A stretch of 49,329 nt of DNA. Source: Absicoccus intestinalis. GTDB taxonomy: Bacteria > Bacillota_I > Bacilli_A > Erysipelotrichales > Erysipelotrichaceae. The stretch's first letter is position 1; each line of letters starts with the position of its first letter. Positions 42,462 through 49,329 of this stretch are shown one piece after another. Made by a program: the position numbers and the translations under genes. The notes below the pieces were generated by a model. The model was not told the origin of the DNA. It made no database searches and saw nothing but the letters and a program-made list of their open reading frames with translations. The stretch spans positions 1 through 49,329 of the forward strand of contig NZ_JALBUS010000015.1 of the NCBI RefSeq assembly GCF_033971885.1, in the 5' to 3' direction.

Positions 42462-42875
42462 CTAATGAATCTGTTTATCCTTAAATTGTAGACGTGCTAA
42501 GGCTCGGGCCATGGCCGCTTGAGACATGCGATATTCACGTTGCGATTGTTTTTGACGCATTTTTTCTTTGGCTCGTTCTAAAGCTTCTTTCGCTCTTCGC
42601 TCATCCAATTCCGACTGCGTCTCACATGTATCGACAAGGACTTCGGCTTGATTGTCACTAAAGATCATGGTGCCAAAGCCACTGACGACCTTGATTTCAG
42701 AGCCATCTTCTTTACGAATCTTTAATTCTCCTGGCGTAATGGCATAAATCGTTTTCGCATGATGCGCTAAAAATTGTTTGGATCCCTGCGGCGTATGAAT
42801 GGTTAGTACTTGAGCTTTTCCTTGAAAGAAAACATGATCACTGGCCATGATCTTTAAGTCAAATAAAGCAGGCAT
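42462..42875 (-). CDS. atpC: ATP synthase epsilon subunit
   Basis: 137 residues. N-terminal beta-barrel (FDLKIMASDHVFFQGKA, TIHTPQGSKQFLAHH, VSGFGTMIFSDNQAEVLV) and a C-terminal helical hairpin rich in Arg/Lys that usually inhibits ATP hydrolysis. It couples rotation of gamma and the c-ring. It starts 1 bp after atpD and is the last gene of the operon. Confidence 0.95.
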   Translation of the reverse strand: MPALFDLKIMASDHVFFQGKAQVLTIHTPQGSKQFLAHHAKTIYAITPGELKIRKEDGSEIKVVSGFGTMIFSDNQAEVLVDTCETQSELDERRAKEALERAKEKMRQKQSQREYRMSQAAMARALARLQFKDKQIH

Positions 42876-42876
42876 A

Positions 42877-44265
42877 TCATTCCACTTCTTTCGCTTTTTC
42901 GATCACTTCATCAATGCCACCGACATTGAAGAAGGCACTTTCAGGATATTGATCCATTTCACCATCCAAGATAGCACGGAAGCCTTTGATGGTTTCTTTT
43001 AATGGTACATATTTACCTGGAATGGAAGTAAATTGTTCCGCCACATGGAATGGCTGAGCCATGAAGTTACGTAAACGACGAGCACGCGCAACGATCGTCT
43101 TATCTTCATCACTTAATTCTTCCATACCTAAGATGGCGATGATGTCTTGTAACTCTTTATACTTCTGAAGATACTGCAAGACTTCCTGTGCGGTATCATA
43201 ATGTTCCTTCCCCACAATATCTGCTTGTAAGATACGAGAGCTGGATTCCAATGGATCGACGGCTGGATAAATACCTTGTTCAACGACTTTCCGTGACAAG
43301 ACGGTTGTCGCATCCAAATGTTCAAAAGTAGTGGCTGGAGCTGGGTCGGTCAAATCATCAGCCGGAACATAGACAGCTTGTACCGAAGTAACCGAACCAT
43401 TCTTGGTCGATGCGATTCTTTCTTGAAGCTGGCCCATTTCATTGGCTAGTGTTGGTTGATAGCCAACGGCCGATGGCATACGTCCCAACAACGAAGAGAC
43501 TTCCGATCCGGCTTGCACAAAACGGAAGATATTATCAATAAACAACAACACATCTTTGTGTTCCACATCACGGAAATATTCGGCCATGGTCAATCCCGTT
43601 TCGGCTACACGCATACGAGCACCTGGGGATTCGTTCATTTGACCAAAAACCAAAGCGGTATTATCGATGACACCCGATTCACTCATTTCGGTCCAAAGGT
43701 CATTTCCTTCACGGCTTCGTTCACCAACACCGGTAAAGATTGAATAGCCTCCATGTTCACTGGCAATATTGCGAATCAATTCCTGAATCAATACGGTTTT
43801 ACCAACACCGGCACCACCGAACAAACCAACCTTGCCTCCCTTGGCATAGGGTGCAATTAAGTCAATGACTTTGATACCCGTTTCCAAAACTTCAGTGACA
43901 GGGGATTGATCTTCAAACTTTGGTGGTTTTCGATGAATTTCCCAATAGGTATCGGTATCAATGGCTTCTTTTCCATCGATGGTATCGCCTAATACATTAA
44001 ATAAACGGCCAAGGTTTTGTTTTCCGACTGGCACTTCAATACCCATGTCTTGGGATAAAACAGGCATATCTTTTTGAAGTCCTTCACTGGGTGACAACAT
44101 GATGCATCGAACCGTGTCGGTTCCCACATGTTGCATGACTTCCATGATGCATTTCTTGCCATGGTTATCCACCTGCAAGGCCGTATGGATCAAGGGCAAT
44201 GGTGTCGATGGAAAATGAACATCGACAACAGGCCCCATAACTTGTGTGATTTTTCCTATTTGCAT
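42877..44265 (-). CDS. atpD: ATP synthase beta subunit
   Basis: 462 residues. Catalytic subunit: Walker A GGAGVGKT, GERSREGNDL with the catalytic Glu, VLLFIDNIFRF Walker B, and the DELSEED-like lever MEELSDEDK. Overlaps the end of atpG by 10 bp. Highly conserved, no unusual change seen. Confidence 0.98.
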   Translation of the reverse strand: MQIGKITQVMGPVVDVHFPSTPLPLIHTALQVDNHGKKCIMEVMQHVGTDTVRCIMLSPSEGLQKDMPVLSQDMGIEVPVGKQNLGRLFNVLGDTIDGKEAIDTDTYWEIHRKPPKFEDQSPVTEVLETGIKVIDLIAPYAKGGKVGLFGGAGVGKTVLIQELIRNIASEHGGYSIFTGVGERSREGNDLWTEMSESGVIDNTALVFGQMNESPGARMRVAETGLTMAEYFRDVEHKDVLLFIDNIFRFVQAGSEVSSLLGRMPSAVGYQPTLANEMGQLQERIASTKNGSVTSVQAVYVPADDLTDPAPATTFEHLDATTVLSRKVVEQGIYPAVDPLESSSRILQADIVGKEHYDTAQEVLQYLQKYKELQDIIAILGMEELSDEDKTIVARARRLRNFMAQPFHVAEQFTSIPGKYVPLKETIKGFRAILDGEMDQYPESAFFNVGGIDEVIEKAKEVE

Positions 44266-45173
44266 GTGGCACGTCTCCTTTTCTTTTCTAATTGTTGTTT
44301 GCGCGCCTTTGCCCCTGCCGCTACTTCGGTAATTTCCTGGGTGATTTGCGCTTGTCTTTGACGATTGTACTGCAACGACAACTGGGCCAACAAATCTTCC
44401 CCATTCTTATTGGCTGAATCCATGGCTTGCATACGGGCAAAGTGTTCGGCGGCATACGATTCCACCAAACAACTATAGATATATCCGGCTAAATAATCGG
44501 GAATGACTGTATTCAATACAACTTTAGGATTGGGTTCCAATTGGTAGTGCATCGTCGTATCACCACCAACTTCTACATCGCGATTCAAGCGATACAATGG
44601 CAACAATTGATCGATATCAGGTACAAATTGCGTGGCATTTTCCATTCGTGTATAGACGATATACAATTCATCGATTTTTTGATTTTCAAATAATTCCAAC
44701 ATCTTACTGGCAATGGAACGTGCTGTGGGCAACGTTGGATTTTGCGCGGTATATAAGAAACTTTCTTCGATTGGAATATGACGACGTATAAAATATTGAC
44801 GTCCTACTTCACCGACCATATAAAGTTTATACGACTTAAAGCCTTTCAACATTTGCTCGGTCATCTTTAAGACGTTGTGGTTATAGGCACCCGCTAAACC
44901 TTTATCGCCCGTTACACAAAGAATGGCACGACGTTGATTGTCTTGATCGATGTATTCACGTTCATCCAAATAGGGATGATGAAAGTTTTCGGGCAGACTT
45001 CGTAAAATGGTCAAGATGACTTTTTGCAGAGAATGGAAATAAGGTTCTGTATTGGCCAAGTTTTGTTTGGCTTTATTCATCTTTGTTGATGAAATCATAT
45101 ACATCGCCTTCGTGATCTTCATGGTCGATTGGATACCGGTCATGCGGTCTTTTAATTCACGAATGGCTGACAT
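44256..45173 (-). CDS. atpG: ATP synthase gamma subunit
   Basis: 305 residues, slightly longer than usual. The N-terminal helix (RELKDRMTGIQSTMKITKAMYMISSTK) and C-terminal helix (FARMQAMDSANKNGEDLLAQLSLQYNRQRQAQITQEI) make the rotor coiled coil. A basic extension (KARKQQLEKKRRRATCK) follows. It overlaps the delta-alpha gene by 17 bp with GAGGATCGG as ribosome site inside it. Confidence 0.95.
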   Translation of the reverse strand: MSAIRELKDRMTGIQSTMKITKAMYMISSTKMNKAKQNLANTEPYFHSLQKVILTILRSLPENFHHPYLDEREYIDQDNQRRAILCVTGDKGLAGAYNHNVLKMTEQMLKGFKSYKLYMVGEVGRQYFIRRHIPIEESFLYTAQNPTLPTARSIASKMLELFENQKIDELYIVYTRMENATQFVPDIDQLLPLYRLNRDVEVGGDTTMHYQLEPNPKVVLNTVIPDYLAGYIYSCLVESYAAEHFARMQAMDSANKNGEDLLAQLSLQYNRQRQAQITQEITEVAAGAKARKQQLEKKRRRATCK

Positions 45174-46929
45174 GTTCCGATCCTCGATAGTCTTTGGCTG
45201 CCTGGATGATGCGATCTTTTAGATTGTCATCCAATGTACCCGTTGTATGAATTTCACGAGCCAAATCCGCATGTTCACGATCCAACCATGCCAACATGTT
45301 TGTTTCTACTTCTTTTATTTGATCAACAGGTACATCACTGAGTAGATTGGCATCCGCAATCACCAATGCCATGATTTGATCGGCTTGATCCATGGGATGA
45401 TTCAATGGTTGTTTTAAGAGTTCCATCAATACTTGACCATGCGCAAGTTGACGTTTGGTCGTTTCATCCAGATCGGAAGCAAATTGCGTAAATTCTTTCA
45501 TTTCGCGATATTGGGCCAAATCGATACGCAAAGAGCCGGAGGCTTTTTTCATGGCTTTGGTCTGTGCAGCTCCACCTACACGAGAAACCGACAAACCAAC
45601 GTTGACGGCTGGTCGTTGTCCTTCAAAGAACAAATCACTTTCCAAGAAGATCTGACCATCGGTAATAGAAATCACATTGGTAGGAATATAGGCACTGACA
45701 TCTCCGTCTTGCGTTTCAATGATTGGTAATGCGGTAATGGATCCGCCACCTTTTTCATCCGATAATCGACTGGAGCGTTCCAACAAACGAGAATGCAGAT
45801 AGAATACATCGCCGGGATACGCTTCACGACCAGGGCTTCGACCTAATAATAAGGAAATCGTACGATAAGCGACCGCATGTTTGGATAAATCATCATAAAC
45901 AATCAATACATCTTTGCCTTGGTGCATAAAATATTCCGCTAAGGAAGTGGCTGCATAAGGGGCGATATATTGTAAACTTGGCGCATCAGCAGCGGTCGAA
46001 GTGACAACAATGGTATAGTCCATCGCATCATTCTTTTTCAAGGTATTGACCAAGTTCGCTACTGTCGATGCTTTTTGCGCAATCGATACATAGATACAAA
46101 TACAATCTTTCCCTTTTTGGTTCAAGATCGTATCCAACGCAATCGATGTCTTACCTGTTTGTCGATCGCCAATGATCAATTCACGTTGTCCACGACCAAT
46201 AGGGAACATGGAATCAATCGAAAGGATCCCGGTTTCCAATGGTGTCGTGACGGGTTTACGATCAATGATGCTTGGGGCTGGTTCTTCCACGGGACGCATT
46301 TCCACCGACTCAATTTGGCCAAGGCCATCAATAGGATTTCCCAATGCATCAACGACTCGACCTAAAAAGTCAGGGCCGACGGGCATACCAGCTTGTAACT
46401 TTGTTCGTGAAACTTTCGTTCCTTGCCCAATCAAACCATCCGTATCAAACAAGATGACTCCGATGCCATCATCGTTAATGTCTTGGACCATTCCTTTGGT
46501 TCCATCTTCGAAGACAACTACTTCACCATACATGGCATGTTCGATCCCGGAAATGGTTGCAATCCCATCACCAATCGTTTCTACATAACCAACTTCATTT
46601 TGCGTGGCTTGTGTTTGAAATTGTTCAATGGCTTCTTTTAAAATTGACATCAAGCTGCCATCTTTTTTCATGCGTAAGGCCTTGTCCCGAGCTGCTTTGA
46701 TTTGATCTGTTAACTGTTCTTGACGAGAACGCGTTGACCAATCGTATTCATCGTTACCAGCGTGAAGGATGAATCCACCACGCACGCTCGGATCTAATTC
46801 TATCTTTAGCGTAACATTCGTACAATCATACTTTTCTTTGAGAAAGGTTTTGATCTTATCGGCCTGGGCAGAGGTTGGACGTGTCACACATCGCAGTGTA
46901 GCGGTTAAATTTTCTTGTTTCATATCCAT
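45157..46929 (-). CDS. atpA: ATP synthase delta(C-terminal domain)-alpha fusion
   Basis: 590 residues, about 85-90 more than a normal alpha. Residues 8-78 match the C-terminal domain of delta/OSCP (TLRCVTRPTSAQADKIKTFL, KIELDPSVRGGFILHAG, DWSTRSRQEQL); E. coli delta has the same KIDKSV-AGVIIRAGD-IDGSVRGRLERL order. Alpha begins near residue 94 (MSILKEAIEQF) and is complete: VGDGIA-like TIGDGIATISGI, Walker A GDRQTGKT, VGLSVSRVGGAAQ. The N-terminal domain of delta (about 100 residues) is absent and no other delta gene is in the operon. It starts at ATG 46929 overlapping the atpF stop (TAATG). Internal Mets at 87 (46671, AAGG 8 nt upstream) and 94 (46650) could yield a normal-size alpha as well. 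Confidence 0.93.
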   Translation of the reverse strand: MDMKQENLTATLRCVTRPTSAQADKIKTFLKEKYDCTNVTLKIELDPSVRGGFILHAGNDEYDWSTRSRQEQLTDQIKAARDKALRMKKDGSLMSILKEAIEQFQTQATQNEVGYVETIGDGIATISGIEHAMYGEVVVFEDGTKGMVQDINDDGIGVILFDTDGLIGQGTKVSRTKLQAGMPVGPDFLGRVVDALGNPIDGLGQIESVEMRPVEEPAPSIIDRKPVTTPLETGILSIDSMFPIGRGQRELIIGDRQTGKTSIALDTILNQKGKDCICIYVSIAQKASTVANLVNTLKKNDAMDYTIVVTSTAADAPSLQYIAPYAATSLAEYFMHQGKDVLIVYDDLSKHAVAYRTISLLLGRSPGREAYPGDVFYLHSRLLERSSRLSDEKGGGSITALPIIETQDGDVSAYIPTNVISITDGQIFLESDLFFEGQRPAVNVGLSVSRVGGAAQTKAMKKASGSLRIDLAQYREMKEFTQFASDLDETTKRQLAHGQVLMELLKQPLNHPMDQADQIMALVIADANLLSDVPVDQIKEVETNMLAWLDREHADLAREIHTTGTLDDNLKDRIIQAAKDYRGSEHVSHS

Positions 46930-47399
46930 TATCCTTTATCCATTTCTTTAATAAAATCATCATATAACGAGGCATCGCTTTTTTCGCCCACTACTTTTTG
47001 TGCGGCTTGATCAATCAAGGCAGCCATTTCATTTTGTGCTTTGGTCTTTTCTTGATTCATCGCTTCTTGGGTCTTTAAGCGTGCTTGAGCAATCATTTCT
47101 TCTGACTTTGCATTGGCATCCGCAATGATTTGTTCATATTGTAAAGAAGCTTGCGTTTTCGCTTTGGCTAGCTCTTCCTTACATTCTTCGTGGATATTTG
47201 CCAATTTTTCATCGGCTTGGGCCTTTAATGCGTGTGCCGCTTCTTTATCTTTAGCAGCATCCGCAAAGGATGAGTCAATTTCGTCATTTCGTTTGGCAAT
47301 GATTTCACGAACGGGTTTAAACAAAAATTTCTTCATCAATGCATACAATACAAGTAAGTTAATGATTGTCCAAATGAGATTGGAATCAATACGTAACAT
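46929..47399 (-). CDS. atpF: ATP synthase b subunit
   Basis: 156 residues. One N-terminal membrane helix (about 6-22) and a long charged coiled coil, the peripheral stalk that holds F1. The C-terminus (AAQKVVGEKSDASLYDDFIKEM) is complete and shows no fused delta domain, unlike the b-delta fusion of mycobacteria. Its stop TAA overlaps the start ATG of the next gene by one base. Confidence 0.95.
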   Translation of the reverse strand: MLRIDSNLIWTIINLLVLYALMKKFLFKPVREIIAKRNDEIDSSFADAAKDKEAAHALKAQADEKLANIHEECKEELAKAKTQASLQYEQIIADANAKSEEMIAQARLKTQEAMNQEKTKAQNEMAALIDQAAQKVVGEKSDASLYDDFIKEMDKG

Positions 47400-47400
47400 A

Positions 47401-47622
47401 CTACTTCACCATGAAGATGATCAAGATACCCAATACGAAACCGTAGATGGCTGTTGCCTCGGCCAATGCAGATCCTAACAATAAGTTACGCATAATTTTA
47501 CCATCTGCTTCAGGTTGTTGAGCAACGGCTTTTACGGCACTCGATGTCGCGATACCAATTCCCAATCCACCGCCAATAACGGCCAAAGCTGCCATACCTA
47601 CTCCAATTGCTGTTAAACTCAT
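47401..47622 (-). CDS. atpE: ATP synthase c subunit
   Basis: 73 residues, two membrane helices forming the rotor ring. The ion-carrying Glu lies in LLLGSALAEATAIYGFVLG. Compared with sodium-type rings, Tyr and Thr near the Glu are kept, but the Gln of helix 1 is Ile (GIGIATSS) and the Ser after Glu is Ala, so proton transport is more likely. AGGAGGAAAAGAAA precedes the ATG. Confidence 0.96.
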   Translation of the reverse strand: MSLTAIGVGMAALAVIGGGLGIGIATSSAVKAVAQQPEADGKIMRNLLLGSALAEATAIYGFVLGILIIFMVK

Positions 47623-47639
47623 TTTCTTTTCCTCCTATT

Positions 47640-48317
47640 TTATTCTGTTGCTTCCGCAATAAACAATGATGTCAAAAAGACAAATACATAGGCTTGTATA
47701 AAGCCATCGAAAAAATCAAAATATAAACTAAAAATACTTGGGATAAATACCGGAACGACCATCTTGATCAATTCCATGATGACAAAGGCACCTAACACAT
47801 TTCCAAATAATCGCATACAAAGGGAGAGAGGTCGAGTAACCAACTCTAAAATATTGATAGGTGTAACAATTGCCATGGGTTGGGCAAAACTTTTGATCCA
47901 ACCTTTTGTGCCTTTGGCACGAATGCCACTCACTTCAATCAGTACAATGCTCATTAAAGCCAACGCAATCGTAACATTTAAATCCTTGGTCGGTGGCTTC
48001 AATCCAAATATACCAATTATATTGGCTAAGCCTATATATAATAGGACCGTAGAGATATAACTGCTATATTCTTTGGCATTGGGACCTAACATGGATTGTG
48101 TAAAGGAATCCAACCATGTAACGATAAGCTCGGCAACGACTTGTCTTTTACTTGGATCATGAACACGAAGCCCATGAGTGAGCCAAATAGCGATTGCGAC
48201 TAATATAGCCATAACGATCCAACTCACAACGACCGATTCCGCAATCGCAAAGGGGCCAATTGTGAATACCGTATTGACTTGTAGCTGCTTCACTAATTCT
48301 GTGGTAAATTCTTCCAT
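47640..48317 (-). CDS. atpB: ATP synthase a subunit
   Basis: 225 residues, five to six membrane helices. The essential Arg sits in VTRPLSLCMRLFGNVLGAF. Forms the ion half-channels with the c-ring. First gene of the operon; atpI, often in front, is missing. AGGAGGTG lies 14 nt before the ATG at 48317, an unusually long gap, and no closer start is in frame. Confidence 0.95.
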   Translation of the reverse strand: MEEFTTELVKQLQVNTVFTIGPFAIAESVVVSWIVMAILVAIAIWLTHGLRVHDPSKRQVVAELIVTWLDSFTQSMLGPNAKEYSSYISTVLLYIGLANIIGIFGLKPPTKDLNVTIALALMSIVLIEVSGIRAKGTKGWIKSFAQPMAIVTPINILELVTRPLSLCMRLFGNVLGAFVIMELIKMVVPVFIPSIFSLYFDFFDGFIQAYVFVFLTSLFIAEATE

Positions 48318-48357
48318 TGTTTTAGAATCAGCACCTCCTCTTCGAAAAAACAGAATA

Positions 48358-48396
48358 AGGCTAGTGATCCACGTTAACTCGTGAACCGACTAGCCT
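48358..48396 (-). promoter_or_regulatory. Stem-loop in the atp operon leader
   Basis: AGGCTAGT and ACTAGCCT form an 8-bp outer stem; CACG/CGTG forms an inner one. A T-run (TTTTTT) follows 7 nt after the stem on the minus strand. It may shape mRNA stability or act as an inefficient terminator. Confidence 0.5.
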
Positions 48397-48438
48397 CATC
48401 GCGGGTTAATGTTCCTCTTGTTTTTTCTGATAATCTGC

Positions 48439-48467
48439 ATTGTACGCTCATTAAAAAGGAGAGTCAA
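48439..48467 (-). promoter_or_regulatory. Predicted promoter of the atp operon
   Basis: TTGACT (48467-48462), 17 bp, TACAAT (48444-48439) on the minus strand; five of six bases match consensus in each box. Confidence 0.8.
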
Positions 48468-48481
48468 TCGTTTTTTAGGCC

Positions 48482-48496
48482 TGATAACGGTTACAT
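48482..48496 (-). promoter_or_regulatory. cre box (CcpA site) upstream of the atp promoter
   Basis: ATGTAACCGTTATCA on the minus strand fits WTGNAANCGNWNNCW at all fixed positions. It lies 14 bp upstream of the -35, an activation-type location. Confidence 0.65.
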
Positions 48497-48592
48497 TGCA
48501 AGAATAAAACAGATGCTTAGAGTCTTTATCAAAATATAGTGAGAAATAGCTTCCTAGATGCGATTTGTAAGAAAATATGATAACATTTCTTT

Positions 48593-49057
48593 ATGAATTC
48601 ACTATTAATTGAACAAATCAAAATGATCATCGATGATTCGTTACCGCCTATTTCTAATATTTCTAATATATTAGCTCTATTGTTCTATGAATTAGACGAT
48701 GTCAATTGGGTTGGTTTGTATGCTTGTGATGATCAAAAAAAAGAATGTACGTTAGGGCCCTTCCAAGGAAGAGTGGCTTGTACACGGATTGCTTATCGAT
48801 CAGGTGTCGTTGGTACTTGTGCCGATACCAGACAAACCATGCTGATCAATAATGTACATGAATTTGCAGGACATATTGCTTGTGATGCTGCCAGTCAATC
48901 GGAATTGGTCGTTCCTCTGATTCATGCGGATCGACTGCTTGCCGTATTGGATATCGATTCCCCTACGTTGAATCATTTCAATACGGACATCAAAGAAACG
49001 ATGGAAGCTATAGCTCCTCTTTTGGCCCGTTTGATTGCCAAACAATACAATCTATAG
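48593..49057 (+). CDS. Free methionine-R-sulfoxide reductase (GAF domain)
   Basis: 154 residues. GAF domain of the fRMsr type: the three conserved cysteines are in GRVACTRIAY, GVVGTCADT and GHIACDAASQSE. Reduces free Met-R-sulfoxide. Divergent from the atp operon. No ribosome site; TATGAT (48576-48581) stands 11 nt before the ATG. A strong terminator follows. Confidence 0.93.
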   Translation: MNSLLIEQIKMIIDDSLPPISNISNILALLFYELDDVNWVGLYACDDQKKECTLGPFQGRVACTRIAYRSGVVGTCADTRQTMLINNVHEFAGHIACDAASQSELVVPLIHADRLLAVLDIDSPTLNHFNTDIKETMEAIAPLLARLIAKQYNL

Positions 49058-49059
49058 AT

Positions 49060-49100
49060 GGATGAGCCTTTACCTATTATATAGGTGCTCATCCTTTTTT
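49060..49100 (+). terminator. Terminator after the fRMsr gene
   Basis: GGATGAGC/GCTCATCC outer stem with ACCTA/TAGGT inner stem, then TTTTTT. Confidence 0.92.
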
Positions 49101-49120
49101 ATGAACGATGAATTGTCAAA

Positions 49121-49329
49121 TTAAGTGCAACACGATGTATGTGAGTCTGTTTCGTTCATAACTTCATTTGGTGTCTTATAGCCAGGCACTTTCGTGGCCG
49201 ACTATTCATCAGTTCAAGATTATGCTTTAGCTCATCTTCATCGACAAGTGATAGGTCCATTCCTTTCGGATAGAATTCTCTTAACAGTCCATTGGTGTTT
49301 TCATTTGTTCCTTTTTGCCAGGCACAGTA
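49121..49329 (-). pseudogene. IS30-family transposase, 3' end with a frameshift
   Basis: On the minus strand from the window edge: WQKGTNENTNGLLREFYPKG, then ELMNSRPRKCL, the characteristic C-terminus of IS30 transposases. After RPRKCL one G is missing: the expected GYKTPNEV appears in the next frame, ending at TAA 49123-49121. The rest of the element is outside the window, so whether the copy is otherwise intact is unknown; a single-base sequencing error is possible. Confidence 0.85.

Noticed and set aside
46929..47399. b-delta fusion like mycobacterial AtpFH
   Set aside because: The b protein ends normally with its own stop; delta sequence is joined to alpha instead.

Overview
The window reads as a low-GC Gram-positive (Firmicutes) chromosome segment, most likely from a gut member of the Erysipelotrichia or a close relative. 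Grounds: strong AGGAGG ribosome sites on most genes, CcpA-type cre boxes, a SorC/GutM glucitol-type PTS locus, a bile salt hydrolase, fermentative enzymes (L-lactate dehydrogenase, malic enzyme, fumarase) and no respiratory genes. The genus is not determined. No rRNA, tRNA or CRISPR array was seen.

Layout. 1-7140: alditol PTS locus on the minus strand. It holds a SorC regulator, GutM, EIIA (SrlB), a Rossmann/SAF oxidoreductase related to DRL/COG4091, EIIC (SrlA), EIIBC (SrlE), a transposase remnant, and a second srlA cut by the window edge. 7184-12534: sulfur amino acid genes (MetY, LysR regulator, CysE) around an SGNH hydrolase, a DegV protein and a SHOCT protein. 12595-17440: a tight operon acylphosphatase-HAD-MATE-fumarase-malic enzyme. 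17549-23178: LDH with a cupin, Ndk, PlsY-like, GIY-YIG, YhhN, a WYL regulator, UspA and a hemerythrin. 23245-33513: MalQ, a TetM-like GTPase fused to a Rae1/YacP nuclease, a lipoprotein, ferritin, glutaredoxin, bile salt hydrolase, YaaA, PncB and a GH13 enzyme. 33583-42232: pyruvate kinase, Tgt, Pgi, an ABC-F protein, guanine deaminase and a purine permease. 42462-48317: the F1Fo ATP synthase operon. 48593-49329: free Met-R-sulfoxide reductase and a frameshifted IS30 transposase end.

The most unusual points are these. (a) A ribosomal-protection-type GTPase carries a C-terminal Rae1-like NYN nuclease domain, joining two A-site activities in one chain. (b) The ATP synthase operon has no separate delta gene: the delta C-terminal domain is fused to the N-terminus of alpha and the delta N-terminal domain is missing. 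(c) A two-arm SorC operator recurs three times in the PTS locus with identical 42-bp arm spacing, and one copy is cut off by the transposase remnant. (d) The ABC-F gene and the purine permease gene both have attenuator-like leaders. (e) Several genes have a -10 box so close to the ATG that the mRNA is probably leaderless.

How the genes fit together. Carbon enters as phosphorylated alditol and as maltodextrin (MalQ, GH13), passes through Pgi and Pyk, and ends in lactate. Fumarate/malate feed pyruvate and NADPH through fumarase and malic enzyme. Perfect cre matches at srlA, pyk and atp suggest CcpA coordinates sugar uptake, glycolysis and the ATP synthase. Ferritin, hemerythrin, YaaA, glutaredoxin, fRMsr and UspA form a scattered oxidative and iron stress set.
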